Shown here piece by piece: positions 16,087 to 25,216 of a DNA stretch of 64,000 nt (position 1 is its first letter; every line of letters starts with the position of its first letter). The notes below the pieces were generated by a model, which saw only the letters and a list, made by a program, of their open reading frames with translations, was not told the DNA's origin and did not search any database. The DNA lies in assembly GCF_026427355.1 (NCBI RefSeq), contig NZ_CP102666.1, positions 243,738 through 307,737 of the forward strand. Reading direction: 5' to 3'. The DNA is from Sphingobium sp. JS3065. GTDB lineage: Bacteria; Pseudomonadota; Alphaproteobacteria; Sphingomonadales; Sphingomonadaceae. The translations under genes were made by a program, and so were the position numbers.

Positions 16087-16527
16087 CTAATGCAACCCTT
16101 TGGCGGCGACATCCGCCAGGGATTGAACGGTGCTCGCGGCCTCCGGAAGCGTCTGACGGACTTTGGACACAAAGCCGAGATCCGCCGTGACGAACTGTAT
16201 GCCCTTCTCCAACGCCAGCGCGAGATACAGACAGTCATAGGCAGGATGCCCAATATCCATCGCCAAGCGCGTTGCCCTCTCCATCAACGGGCGCATAGGG
16301 TGTAGTTCGACATCCATATGCTGCAGAATGCGAGCGGCCATTAATGCTTCGTCCTCCGTTAACTGCGCGCGCCTGACCTTCTTCCAAAGAATGTTGCCAC
16401 ATTCAGCTATGATCAGGTCAGGTGCCGAAAGGATCGACCCTGAAAACAAACTGCTCGCCTGCTGCGAATCTTCCTCTGTGATCACCCATTTGACAGCGAC
16501 GCTCGCATCGATGACGAACGCGGTCAC
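16087..16527 (-). CDS. vapC: VapC-type PIN-domain toxin
   Basis: A 146-residue PIN-domain ribonuclease. Active-site residues are Asp in FVIDASVAVKWVITEED, Glu in LIIAECGNILWKKV, Asp in HPAYDCLYLALALE and Asp in FVTADLGFVSKV. The AYDCLYLALA motif marks the VapC group normally paired with a FitA-like ribbon-helix-helix antitoxin, which is exactly what lies upstream. Four-base overlap with that gene. Confidence 0.9.
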   Translation of the reverse strand: MTAFVIDASVAVKWVITEEDSQQASSLFSGSILSAPDLIIAECGNILWKKVRRAQLTEDEALMAARILQHMDVELHPMRPLMERATRLAMDIGHPAYDCLYLALALEKGIQFVTADLGFVSKVRQTLPEAASTVQSLADVAAKGLH

Positions 16528-16763
16528 CGTTCGTCTCGCCCTTCTCGTTGCAAGACTTCGGAAGGCGTCTGCGACCGGCCTGCGGTCAAGGCTCGCATCT
16601 GAGCGGCGAGTTCCTGGAACGATGGCTCCATCTCGCCCGATAGAGCCTGACGCAGGATTTCACGGTGCTCGGCCTCAACCGAGCGGCCATGGCGAGCCGC
16701 GCGCCGTTTGAGACGCTGAATGGTATCATCGTCGAGGTTTCGGACTTGAAGTGCACCCGGCAT
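16524..16763 (-). CDS. FitA-like ribbon-helix-helix antitoxin
   Basis: A 79-residue protein starting MPGALQVRNLDDDTIQRLKR with RHGRSVEAEHREILRQAL, the ribbon-helix-helix DNA-binding pattern of FitA-type antitoxins. The C-terminal part should bind the toxin. The ATG at 16763 was chosen because GGAGG stands five bases before it; the ATG four codons upstream lacks a site. Confidence 0.85.
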   Translation of the reverse strand: MPGALQVRNLDDDTIQRLKRRAARHGRSVEAEHREILRQALSGEMEPSFQELAAQMRALTAGRSQTPSEVLQREGRDER

Positions 16764-16789
16764 CTGAGCCTCCATTCTACTCTGACCTC

Positions 16790-16808
16790 ATGATATCATT
16801 GACGTCAA
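16790..16808. promoter_or_regulatory. two adjoining palindromes, candidate antitoxin operator
   Basis: ATGATATCAT (16790-16799) and TTGACGTCAA (16799-16808) are both perfect 10-bp palindromes sharing one base, 27-45 bases upstream of the antitoxin start. The arrangement suits two ribbon-helix-helix dimers side by side. Confidence 0.5.
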
Positions 16809-16813
16809 CGTCG

Positions 16814-16966
16814 TCAATCCGTCAACATCCGGCAACGGGATGAAGGCCGCCGTCGCGGGGAGCGCCAGGGACGCCACCAAGGCGGAACGCCCTCCTTGAG
16901 CTTGCAGATGGTGAGATCGGTAATTTCAGCGGCAACGTCGCGGCTCACGCGCTTGGGATTGGGCAT
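16814..16966 (-). pseudogene. second ardC fragment, first ~32 codons only
   Basis: The frame reads SRDVAAEITDLTICKLKEGV and PPWWRPWR, the start of an ArdC protein, and similarity with the first copy ends at base 16861, after which it runs into unrelated sequence to a stop at 16814. Upstream leader and start are kept. The toxin-antitoxin pair at 16087-16763 sits where the rest of the gene should be. Confidence 0.7.
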
Positions 16967-17020
16967 GGGTACCTCGGCAGGCCTGGAAACGGGCCTTTCC
17001 CGCTCCGCCATTCGCCGAAA

Positions 17021-17042
17021 TTCCTTCCCCTCGCCTCTCCTC
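17021..17042 (-). promoter_or_regulatory. purine-rich leader tract (copy 10)
   Basis: Pyrimidine run on the plus strand with one G, 55-76 bases before the second ardC start at 16966. Confidence 0.35.
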
Positions 17043-17062
17043 GCGGCGCCGGATCGCAACGC

Positions 17063-17461
17063 TCAGGTCAGGAGGACGCTTTCGAGACCGTTCGCCTTGA
17101 GCAACCTGACCGCCTTCTTGTCGAACGAAACAAAAGTTTCGCCGCCGAGCCACTGGCCGCCGAAGGCAATCGCGCCGTCGGCGAAATCCCCGCCCGCCTC
17201 AAATATGTCGAGCCCCGCTTCGACCATGGGTCGATTGGTCACGACGTTTCGCAGGTCCAGAATATGCCGGATGGCCGAAGCGATGTCGGCGCGTTCGACG
17301 CCATAGCTACGCCCGAGCACCCAGGAGAATTCACACAGGCTGTGGACGCTGACGGCAACGACTTCCGCGGCCTCGAGAACCTCGACCGCCTTTGCTTGCT
17401 GTGCTTCGTCATCGCCCATCATGAGACGAACCAGGACATTCGTGTCGAGCGTCGCCTTCAT
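17063..17461 (-). CDS. vapC: VapC-type PIN-domain toxin
   Basis: A 132-residue PIN-domain ribonuclease beginning ATLDTNVLVRLMMGDDEAQQ, with Glu in HSLCEFSWVLGRS, Asp in GDFADGAIAF and Asp in FVSFDKKAVRLL. This VapC subgroup is normally paired with an AbrB-type antitoxin, and the gene upstream is one. The ATG overlaps its stop by four bases. Confidence 0.9.
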   Translation of the reverse strand: MKATLDTNVLVRLMMGDDEAQQAKAVEVLEAAEVVAVSVHSLCEFSWVLGRSYGVERADIASAIRHILDLRNVVTNRPMVEAGLDIFEAGGDFADGAIAFGGQWLGGETFVSFDKKAVRLLKANGLESVLLT

Positions 17462-17733
17462 TTGCGCTCGATCCCGGTAGCACCGGCATCGGAGCCGGCA
17501 TCGGCTATTGCGTCGTTCAACGCGTCGATCGAAAGGCGGGCGCCATTGCCCTTCCCCTTGAGCATGCCGGCGATATCTTTCCAGGTCCCCCGAGGCTGGT
17601 CTGCCTTGAGCACGGCCCTGCCGTCGGGAAGGAGGTCGAGCTGGATCTTGCCACCCGGCTGAATACCGAGGTGCTTCAGGACATCCTTCCGGAACGTGAC
17701 TTGTCCCCTCGCTGTGACGGTCAATGTGGTCAT
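17458..17733 (-). CDS. AbrB-type antitoxin
   Basis: A 91-residue protein beginning MTTLTVTARGQVTFRKDVLK and HLGIQPGGKIQLDLLPDGRA, the swapped-hairpin AbrB/MazE DNA-binding fold. The C-terminal half should cover the toxin. The start at 17733 was chosen because GGAG lies seven bases upstream. An inverted repeat 27 bases before the start is a likely operator. Confidence 0.88.
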   Translation of the reverse strand: MTTLTVTARGQVTFRKDVLKHLGIQPGGKIQLDLLPDGRAVLKADQPRGTWKDIAGMLKGKGNGARLSIDALNDAIADAGSDAGATGIERK

Positions 17734-17759
17734 GAGCATTCTCCGGGCTTTCCATAGAA

Positions 17760-17777
17760 TAATGCGAAACTGCATTA
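17760..17777. promoter_or_regulatory. candidate AbrB antitoxin operator
   Basis: TAATGC and GCATTA form a perfect 6-bp inverted repeat around a 6-base spacer, 27-44 bases upstream of the antitoxin ATG at 17733. Confidence 0.45.
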
Positions 17778-17896
17778 CTTTCAACTGTGCCGGCAACCGG
17801 CGAATCATGCCCCACGATAGAGCGCGAAGGGATGCATGAAATTGGCCGCCGACGCGGGGGAGCGCCGGCGGCCGGTCATCCAGGAGAGGTCAGGCG

Positions 17897-20023
17897 TCAG
17901 GCCGCGAGCGCCGGCTTCTCCTCATCGCCCTGCGCGACCATGTCGGCGCCAGGCTGAACCGCTATGCCGTCGCCGGCAACCGCACCGTCGGTGTCCACCA
18001 CGTCCGGCTCGTCGGCGGTTGCGCCGATGTCCTCGTCGCCCTCACCTTCGGCCACGACCAGTTCCTGCGCGTCGGCCTTGTCAAGAAACTTCATCGCATT
18101 GGGCACCCAGGCGAGCGCGGCATCGCGCACCTCGGGTTCTACTATCGCTTCGCCTGCAAACAGCCTGGCGCAGGATTCGGAGATCTCCGACTTCTTCATC
18201 GTCGCGTGCCGGGCGGTAAGCGCAGCGCCGCCAACGTCGGCAAGCAAGGTCAGGATCGAACCCTTGCTGACACGATCGAAGAAGTTCGCAGAGGTGGGGC
18301 GCCACCAGCTTGCGACATCGACCTCCATGATCGTCGCGAGACGGTTGTGGAGCGGGCACTGTTCGGCACGGTAGCTGGGCTTTGCCTCGAGCGACATCGC
18401 AACGATATAGGCGAGCCAGGCCGCCTTGCCATCGTCATCGAGCGCACGAAACGCCTCGAACCGTTCCACCTCCGACTTGTGCTCGGTCCAGTTCGCATCG
18501 AGCCCGTCATGGGCTTCGGCGAGATAGCTGCGCGCCCGGGTCGTCGGCTGTTCGCCCGACACCGGGTCGGTCGCGGAACGCGCGCGAATGGTCGACCCAT
18601 AAGCGCTGAACGAACTCATGCGATCATCTATCATCACGAAGAGCGCATAGTCGAGCGCGAGCGCGGGATGGCTGAGCAACGCGGCCGCCAGGACGTCGCG
18701 GCGCTGCATGGCGAGTTCGTCATAGAGGCGAGCGCTGAGCGGCTTGCCGCCCGGCGCGATGGTTTCGGGAGCCGGTGGCGGAGGCATGTGATCGCGGCCC
18801 ATGTCGCCCGGACGGTTGCCGGCCGCATCCCCCTCATCCCCTTCCTCGGCGTCCTCCGCGACATTGAGGCGAAGAGGTTCCTCGCTGTAATATTCGGTGT
18901 CGAGCACCATCTCGCCCTGTGGCGTAAGCTTGAGGAAGACACCGACCTGAGGCTTGAGCTCATCAGGCAGCACCGGGGCGACATGGTAGATCGCATGCTC
19001 CTCGTCGGAGAGTGCGTCATATTCCTGATCGAGCGCCTTATAGGCATCTTCGCTCAGGGACTCGTCGTCCATCTCTTCCGAGATCGCCTGTTGCCGCGCT
19101 GAGATTTCCTCGAGCCGCACCTGCTGGTCGTCGGTGAGGTCAGGTGCGGGCAGAATGACGCGATGGAGGCCGGCGGCGGCGCTGTGCGTGTAGTTGGACG
19201 CGATCGGACGAATCCAGGCAAGGCCGAGTTCTTCACCGACACGCTTGGCCTCGGCTTCCATGACGTCGGCGGCGAGTCGCTGGGCGATCTCGGGATTGAC
19301 CCATTTGTCGCCGCTCTCACTGAACAGGTCACGGTCGACCTTGCCCCCGGCCTCGACATAGCGGTCCTCACCGATCAGGATTGCAACCGGGTCCGTCGAC
19401 TTCATGGTCTCGTTGGCAATGACCCGCCTGATCGTGTCGGCATTGGAATAGGTGGTGCCATAACTGGTCCAGACCAAAAGCTGCTTCTCCTGATTTTCGG
19501 TCGAGGCATAGGCTTTGGCGACATCGAGCGTGATCGCGCCTTCGCTCAGCGCCTCGAAGATCGGCTCGGCCAAGGTGGCGAGGCGCAGGCGGCCCTCAAC
19601 GAAACGGCGCGTGAGACCGAACCGCTTGGCGACACCGTCAATGTCGTTGTTGAGGCCGATGAAATATTGGAATGCGCGGCATTCTTCCGCCGGAGTCATC
19701 TTGAGCTGGTGGAAATTGGCCGCGGTCGAGGTTTCGGACAAGGTCGCCTCGTCGCCGACCAGCACCTTGACGGGAACGTCATAGGTTTCGGGATCGATGA
19801 CGCCGCGCTCCGCCAGCATCAGCAGGCCCCGCAGTCGGCGGCCGCCATCAAACACCTCGAACGTGCCACGAGGCTTCTTCACGGGTGTGACGAGCAGGTT
19901 CTGCAGGACGCCCCGCGCCTCGAGATCGGCGGCCATCTGCGGGATTTCAAGCAGATCGTCAGGCCGCTTGCGGACGTTGATCGACGAAAGCGTGAGCTTG
20001 GAAAGCTTTACGGATGTGGTCAT
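17897..20023 (-). CDS. large ParB-like nuclease-domain protein
   Basis: A 708-residue protein. Residues 1-120 form a ParB/Srx-type domain (LSSINVRKRPDDLLEIPQMA, FDGGRRLRGLLMLAE, LSETSTAANFHQLKMTPAEE), followed by a KorB-like helix-turn-helix region (GVAKRFGLTRRFVEGRLRLA). The remaining 500 residues are long, acidic and of unknown role, with a helical stretch near 300-350 and an acidic tail. Members of this enlarged group are standard on sphingomonad plasmids and are not thought to be the partition ParB itself. No ParA gene is near. It is the largest intact backbone gene here. Confidence 0.85.
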   Translation of the reverse strand: MTTSVKLSKLTLSSINVRKRPDDLLEIPQMAADLEARGVLQNLLVTPVKKPRGTFEVFDGGRRLRGLLMLAERGVIDPETYDVPVKVLVGDEATLSETSTAANFHQLKMTPAEECRAFQYFIGLNNDIDGVAKRFGLTRRFVEGRLRLATLAEPIFEALSEGAITLDVAKAYASTENQEKQLLVWTSYGTTYSNADTIRRVIANETMKSTDPVAILIGEDRYVEAGGKVDRDLFSESGDKWVNPEIAQRLAADVMEAEAKRVGEELGLAWIRPIASNYTHSAAAGLHRVILPAPDLTDDQQVRLEEISARQQAISEEMDDESLSEDAYKALDQEYDALSDEEHAIYHVAPVLPDELKPQVGVFLKLTPQGEMVLDTEYYSEEPLRLNVAEDAEEGDEGDAAGNRPGDMGRDHMPPPPAPETIAPGGKPLSARLYDELAMQRRDVLAAALLSHPALALDYALFVMIDDRMSSFSAYGSTIRARSATDPVSGEQPTTRARSYLAEAHDGLDANWTEHKSEVERFEAFRALDDDGKAAWLAYIVAMSLEAKPSYRAEQCPLHNRLATIMEVDVASWWRPTSANFFDRVSKGSILTLLADVGGAALTARHATMKKSEISESCARLFAGEAIVEPEVRDAALAWVPNAMKFLDKADAQELVVAEGEGDEDIGATADEPDVVDTDGAVAGDGIAVQPGADMVAQGDEEKPALAA

Positions 20024-20069
20024 GGGAAAGCTCCATCAAACGTCCGGATCAGCCCGGACACCAGCTCCG

Positions 20070-20088
20070 CTCCCTCTTCCCTTTCCCC
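20070..20088 (-). promoter_or_regulatory. purine-rich leader tract (copy 11)
   Basis: Nineteen uninterrupted plus-strand pyrimidines, 47-65 bases before the ParB-like start at 20023. Confidence 0.45.
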
Positions 20089-20413
20089 GCTCTGGACCGT
20101 TGGAGGCCGTCAGTCAGGCGTATGACGATGGACGCGTCAGCGCCTCCGGCGAACAACGATACTGGACAATGCCGAAGAGACGCTTGTGCTGCGCCCATAT
20201 GGCAAGCTGCTGCCCTGACCGCGCGACGGGACCGGGGTTGGTGATACACGTCTCATTCATACAAGGCTTCTGGGATCTGATCTGTTAGAAAGGGGAGCGA
20301 CCCAAAGGTCTGGCGAGTCGAAAGCCTTGTCCCGACCGTTAAACTTGAGAGCCTGCCCGGCTCGGTCGGGCAGGACTTTCTTATGCTGCTCTGAGCAGCG
20401 TTGGCGCGACGAT
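20089..20413. other. intergenic region without a recognisable gene
   Basis: Nothing coding is supported. It holds a hairpin at 20352-20374 and probably the promoter of the ParB-like gene. Confidence 0.4.
20352..20374. terminator. hairpin, possible terminator
   Basis: CCTGCCCG and CGGGCAGG form a perfect 8-bp stem with a 7-base loop, about 40 bases beyond the stop of the methylase-helicase gene. Plus-strand sequence after it is ACTTTCTT; there is no T run on the minus strand, so the direction is uncertain. Confidence 0.35.
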
Positions 20414-22495
20414 CTAGGCGAGCAACAGGCCGAGGACCGCCTCGGCCGATCCCATGGGGACAAACACCCTTGTTCGATACTGGATCACTTCGGTGAAGCA
20501 GCCGATCGATTTGAGCCAGGGCAGCCGGTCATGGGGGGCGCCGGCAAGCTCAATCCGAGGCGAACCGTTGACGAGTGAACGCCTGATTGTGAGCGCAAAA
20601 GGCCGCGATATGTCGATGGTTCGGCCTGCCGTCACCGCCTTGGCGACAGCCTCTACTGGCAAGGCACCGGCACAGTCGATTCCCAGCTTGGTATAGAGTT
20701 GGGGCACATGGTCGTCGAACACAAGGCGACCGAGCCAGGACCGTCCTTCGGCATCGACGATACGGTTGACGGCGAGGTGATCGCTGGGTAGCGCCGACCA
20801 GATCGGCAGCAACAGCCCCGTTGCCAGACGGACGGTTTCGCTCTCGACAATCTGGCGCGCGGCCTCAACCTCGGTCGACCAGATGGCGCTGAAAGCTTGC
20901 CGGTCCACCTCTTCCCAGGAAGATTCGAACAGGTCATGCTCACGCATGTAGTCGCTTCGCGTTGGCCGCATCATTTCGACACGGGGAATGGGGGTTCCTT
21001 CCTTCTCCTCCATGAGCGCCCGTGCCCGCGTGCGCAGCGCCACCTTCCCGGACTTGTGATTGATCATGAAGGCGGCGCTTCCATCACCGTCGGCGATCCG
21101 CAGGATCCGATCGAGCGACACCGGATTGCGGCGCCGGGCGATCTCGATGGTGAGGAGATGCGAGGTTGCGCCCGTGAGCGGATCGGTGCGCAGCACGCTA
21201 TCCTCAATGAGCGTCGCCTTGTCGACCATGATCGTCTCGACGCCGACATCGAGACGGCCAGCCTCGCGTGCAGCCGAAACACGTGTCTCGATCAGGGCGA
21301 GGAACTCGTCGAAAATAGTGTTCTGAAGCGCAATCGGCAGCGCGAGAATGCGATTGAGCCAACGCTGGATAGGCGGCATCTCATCCTTGAGAACGCCGTC
21401 CTTGTCCACCAGCTCCAGGCCGGTCCGATGCTGGAAGTCGTCGAGCGTGACACTGGTGAGCTTGCCCATTGCAAGAAGGTCGAACCAGGAAAGCAGCGCA
21501 GCGCGCGCATATTCGCTTTCGAGATTGTCCGCGGGGTCGAAGAGCCCCTGCCCACCTGTCTGCCTCTGGCCGCGTGTCAGCGCGCCAAGACTGTCGAGCC
21601 GCCGGGCGATGGTGCTCGTGAAACGCAACTCCCCCTTGCAGTCTGTTGTCACCGGCCGGAACAGCGGGGTCGTGGCCTGGTGCGTCCTGTGCGTACGGCC
21701 AAGACCCTGGATAGCGCGATCCGCGCGCCAGCCCGGCTCGAGCAGCAGATGCACGCGCTGCTCCTGGTTGGCAGCGTCCAGAGAGGCATGATAGCTGCGG
21801 CCCGTGCCGCCGGCGTCCGAGAAGACGAGAATGCGCTTGTTCCCGGCCATGAAGGCGGCGGCGTCGGCCCGACTGGTGCGGGCAGACCGGCTTTCGAGCT
21901 TCTGGCGCCCATCGCTCGCACTGATCAATCGCTTGGTGCGGCCCGTAACCTCGGCAACATTGTCATGTCCAAAATGCTCGAGCAACGCGTCGAGCGCGGA
22001 CATGATCGGCGGCATCGCGCAGAGCTTCTCGATCAGCGCGTCACGCGCGGCCTGCGCCTCGGGATTGTAGACGGGATGGCCATTGTCATCCACCATCGGC
22101 ATCGAGCGCGGTGTTCCGGTATCGTCTGTAAACACGCGCATCTGGCGGATGGGAAAGGCGCGCTCCAGATAGTCGATGATATACTCGCGGGGAGAAAGAT
22201 CGATTTCCAGATTTGCCCGCTCGTCGGGGGACAGGTCGCCCAGCCGACGATCGAGGATCGATTCCGCTGTCGTCACCAGCTGCAGGACAACCGACTGGCC
22301 AGCCTTGAGATGGGAGTCGATAGCGCCGATCACGGTCGGCAGCTTCATGCTGAGAAGCAATTGTCCAAAAAAGCGCTGTTTGGTCGATTCAAAGCGCGAG
22401 CGGGCCGAGGCCTTGGCCCCGCTGTTGAGGGTTGTGTGTTCAAGCCCGTCGACCACGGCGGTGAGTTCGAGGGCGCCCTCCATGTTCCGATGGAT
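20414..22495 (-). pseudogene. methylase-helicase (strawberry-notch / DarB-like), C-terminal half
   Basis: The second half of a gene of about 1400 codons, split by the RIT element. It carries the helicase C-terminal domain: KRILVFSDAGGTGRSYHASL, then LLEPGWRADRAIQGLGRTHR, the arginine-rich motif VI, then a large C-terminal region. Joined to the 27978 codon boundary it restores GGC ATC ATC CAT, as in intact family members (AWAIIH). By itself a protein could start at the ATG at 22483 but would lack the ATP site. Confidence 0.82.
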
Positions 22496-22501
22496 CAGGC
22501 T

Positions 22502-22540
22502 TTATCGCGAGGAAGCGGTAATGCGGAGGAGCGCGGCGTA
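22502..22540 (+). repeat. RIT terminal inverted repeat, left
   Basis: Thirty-nine bases, starting TTATCGCGAGGAAGCGG, that recur on the opposite strand at 27913-27951 with one mismatch (G for A). Confidence 0.9.
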
Positions 22541-22563
22541 ACCGGCGAATTCCCATGATAGTG

Positions 22564-22580
22564 TGCGCAGTTGCTGCGCA
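22564..22580. repeat. palindrome inside the left RIT end
   Basis: TGCGCAG and CTGCGCA around a 3-base loop, followed by TTATATTGG. It lies between the terminal repeat and the first recombinase gene and could be a recombinase-binding site or a transcription barrier. Confidence 0.4.
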
Positions 22581-22631
22581 TTATATTGGTTGCGAACCTC
22601 GGCGGTCCCTGGACCAGCTGAGGAGGCAATC

Positions 22632-23864
22632 ATGTTGAAGTTGCATGACGAGTTGATCACCGAACTCTCGAATTCGCTCACCACACAGAATTACAATCCC
22701 GTGGTCGTGGCGAACCACCGTCTCTACGCCCGCGCGTTTCTCGATTATCTGGCCGAGTGCGATATACAGGTCGAGACTGTGACGCCGCAGCAGGTCGATC
22801 AGTATTTTGGCTATGCGGTTCAGGATTTTGAGATCCAGTACGGTCGGCCTCCCAGTGCGCGTTGGCACATGTTGCCCCGCACCGCGATCGCCAAGCTCCT
22901 CCGGCTTGCTCAAGGCAATTGGCCCCCGGACGCAGAAATGATCGGTCCCGATGACGAGCATCGACATGAAATTTGCCGCGAATACGAGGCATGGCTGCGC
23001 GAGGAGCGCGGTTTGGCAAGCGCGTCCATTGCGGCGCTGATGTGGGAGGCGCGAAACTTCCTGCGATGGCAGTTCGACCGGGCCGGTGCCGCCAGCCTCG
23101 AAACGTTGAGCATCGTGGACATCGATCTCTACATGGACATGCGCGCGCCTGGTTTACGGCGCAAATCATTGGCCGATGTCGCTGAGCGTCTCCGTTCGGT
23201 GGTTCGCCATCTGCATCGGACGGGTCGCATCCCGACCGATCTGACGCCACACATCATCGGCCCCATGCTCTATGCCTACGAAGATGTGCCGTCGACGCTG
23301 GAAAGGAGCCAAATCGCCGCGGTTCTGGCGACAACGCAGGAGGACAGATCGCCACGCGGACTACGCGATTATGCGATACTTCAGCTGCTTGCCACGTATG
23401 GGCTGCGCGAAGGTGAGATATGCCGCCTTCGGCTCGATGACGTGGACTGGCGCGCAGAATCCCTCCGGATCTGCCACACCAAGACCAACGCGTACTCGTA
23501 CATGCCGCTAATGGTGACTGTTGGTGAAGCGCTGCTGGATTATCTGCGCCTTGGGCGGCCCCAGGTTGAAGTGCGGGAAATCTTCGTCCGATCCTGCGCA
23601 CCCTATATCGCAATGACGAACCTGTACGGCATGATCCGCGGTCGGTTGGCCGCCGCAGGCGTAGTGCCAGCAGGAAAGCGGGGGCCGCATGTCTTCCGCC
23701 ACGCACGTGCGGTCGAAATGCTGCGGGCATCGGTCCCGCAAAAGATCATCGGCGACGTGCTCGGGCATCGATCCACCGAATCCACCAATACTTATCTCAA
23801 ACTGGCAACAGATGATCTCCGAGCCGTGGCACTCGAGGTGCCTGGAATGGAGGTGCTGTCATGA
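22632..23864 (+). CDS. ritA: RIT tyrosine recombinase A
   Basis: A 410-residue tyrosine recombinase. The N-terminal half has a core-binding helical domain (EYEAWLREERGLASASIAAL). The catalytic half shows the first Arg in LLATYGLREGEICRLRLDDV, a Lys in CHTKTNAYSYMPL, His-x-x-Arg in PHVFRHARAVEMLR, LGHRSTESTNTY with the second His and the Tyr nucleophile. The ATG at 22632 has GGAGG six bases before it; the longer frame starts inside the element end. It overlaps ritB by four bases. Confidence 0.93.
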   Translation: MLKLHDELITELSNSLTTQNYNPVVVANHRLYARAFLDYLAECDIQVETVTPQQVDQYFGYAVQDFEIQYGRPPSARWHMLPRTAIAKLLRLAQGNWPPDAEMIGPDDEHRHEICREYEAWLREERGLASASIAALMWEARNFLRWQFDRAGAASLETLSIVDIDLYMDMRAPGLRRKSLADVAERLRSVVRHLHRTGRIPTDLTPHIIGPMLYAYEDVPSTLERSQIAAVLATTQEDRSPRGLRDYAILQLLATYGLREGEICRLRLDDVDWRAESLRICHTKTNAYSYMPLMVTVGEALLDYLRLGRPQVEVREIFVRSCAPYIAMTNLYGMIRGRLAAAGVVPAGKRGPHVFRHARAVEMLRASVPQKIIGDVLGHRSTESTNTYLKLATDDLRAVALEVPGMEVLS

Positions 23865-25216
23865 GCGCCTGGCACGATCCCGATCGCACCGTCGTCGACG
23901 CCTTCCTGGTAAAATCGCAGTTCCGGCCGGGAAGCGTACCGACATATCGCTGGTTCCTTTGCACCTTCGAAGATGTTGCCCGCCGGCATCCGGCGGTGGA
24001 CCGGCAGATGCTCGACGCCTGGCTGAAGGAGATGCAAAAACGTTGGCGATTGTCGACGCTGCTCAATCAGGTCTGCATTGTCGACCGCTTCCTCGACCAC
24101 CTCGTCGAAATCGGGCTGATCGCCGACAACCCTGTTGCTGCACTTCGCCGTCGGTACAACGTCAAGCAAAGCAAGCCGATCTGGCGGGCCTTGGCTTCCC
24201 CGAATCCCGACGAATCCTTGGCCGCGTTACGACGGCCTGCGCCCTTCGGCAGCGTGCTGGGTGACTTCATGCAAGACCATGTCATGCTGATGCGCAGCCG
24301 GGGATATCAATATGAAGCGCAGGCTCACTGGCTGCTGCGGTTCGATCGGTTCCTTCAGGCCCGTCCCGACCTCGCGGAGCAACCACTTGAGGCAATGATT
24401 GCGAGCTGGGCGGCTGCCAAGCCGACCCGCAACCACGCGGCTGAATGCCAGAAGCTGGCGCGCATCCTGACCAAGGCGCGGTTCCGCCTCGATCCGACTA
24501 TCCCGCCAAAGCGCTTCAATCCCCGGCCAGAGCGGGAAGTAGCGCGGGAGCATCGGCAACCGCATATCTTCAGCCCGGCTGACGTTCGGCGTATGCTCGA
24601 TACCGCACGGACTTATCCGTCGCCGGACGCTCCGCTGCGGCCGTTGACCCTCTACACCATGATCATGCTGGCCTATTGTGCCGGGCTACGGCGAAGCGAG
24701 CTGGCATGGCTCGATCTTGGTGACGTGGACCTGCAATCAAGCACGATCACGATCCGGGAAACGAAGTTCTACAAGACCAGGATCTTGCCTCTATCCGACA
24801 GTGTCGCGGTCGAACTGCGCGCGTACATCGATGCGAGGCGGCGCGCTGGCGGCCCACAGAACCCGAAATCAGGGCTGTTCTGGCATGCCCACTTAAATGA
24901 CCGCTACAGGCCCGAGGCGGTTACGACAATGATTACCAACGTCATGCGCCGTGCTGGGCTCAAGCCCGCTTCGGGCCGGACCGGGCCGCGGGTCCATGAC
25001 CTTCGTCACTCGATGGTGGTGAACCGCATCCTCCAGTGGTACCGGTCCGGCATTAACCCTCAGGAAAAACTGCACTTCCTCTCGACCTACATGGGGCACC
25101 GGGATCTCCACTCCACGCTGGTCTACATCACCGTCACGCAGGATCTGTTGCAGGAAGCCAGTGAACGGTTCCGCGCGCTCGGCGCCCCGTGCCTTGTCAC
25201 GGAGGCGCGGCCATGA
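23861..25216 (+). CDS. ritB: RIT tyrosine recombinase B
   Basis: A 451-residue tyrosine recombinase, different in sequence from its neighbours. Catalytic residues: Arg in MLAYCAGLRRSELAWLDLGD, Lys in TIRETKFYKTRILPL, His-x-x-Arg in RVHDLRHSMVVNRI, MGHRDLHSTLVYI with the second His and Tyr. The N-terminal half carries two helical DNA-binding domains. Both ends overlap the neighbouring recombinase genes by four bases, so the trio is translated as a unit. Confidence 0.93.
   Translation: MSAWHDPDRTVVDAFLVKSQFRPGSVPTYRWFLCTFEDVARRHPAVDRQMLDAWLKEMQKRWRLSTLLNQVCIVDRFLDHLVEIGLIADNPVAALRRRYNVKQSKPIWRALASPNPDESLAALRRPAPFGSVLGDFMQDHVMLMRSRGYQYEAQAHWLLRFDRFLQARPDLAEQPLEAMIASWAAAKPTRNHAAECQKLARILTKARFRLDPTIPPKRFNPRPEREVAREHRQPHIFSPADVRRMLDTARTYPSPDAPLRPLTLYTMIMLAYCAGLRRSELAWLDLGDVDLQSSTITIRETKFYKTRILPLSDSVAVELRAYIDARRRAGGPQNPKSGLFWHAHLNDRYRPEAVTTMITNVMRRAGLKPASGRTGPRVHDLRHSMVVNRILQWYRSGINPQEKLHFLSTYMGHRDLHSTLVYITVTQDLLQEASERFRALGAPCLVTEARP

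Noticed and set aside
18206..19102. Plus-strand frame opposite the ParB-like gene
   Set aside because: Low-complexity shadow with no domain pattern.
20897..22558. Plus-strand frame of 553 codons opposite the methylase-helicase half
   Set aside because: The minus strand carries helicase motifs; this frame does not resemble any protein.
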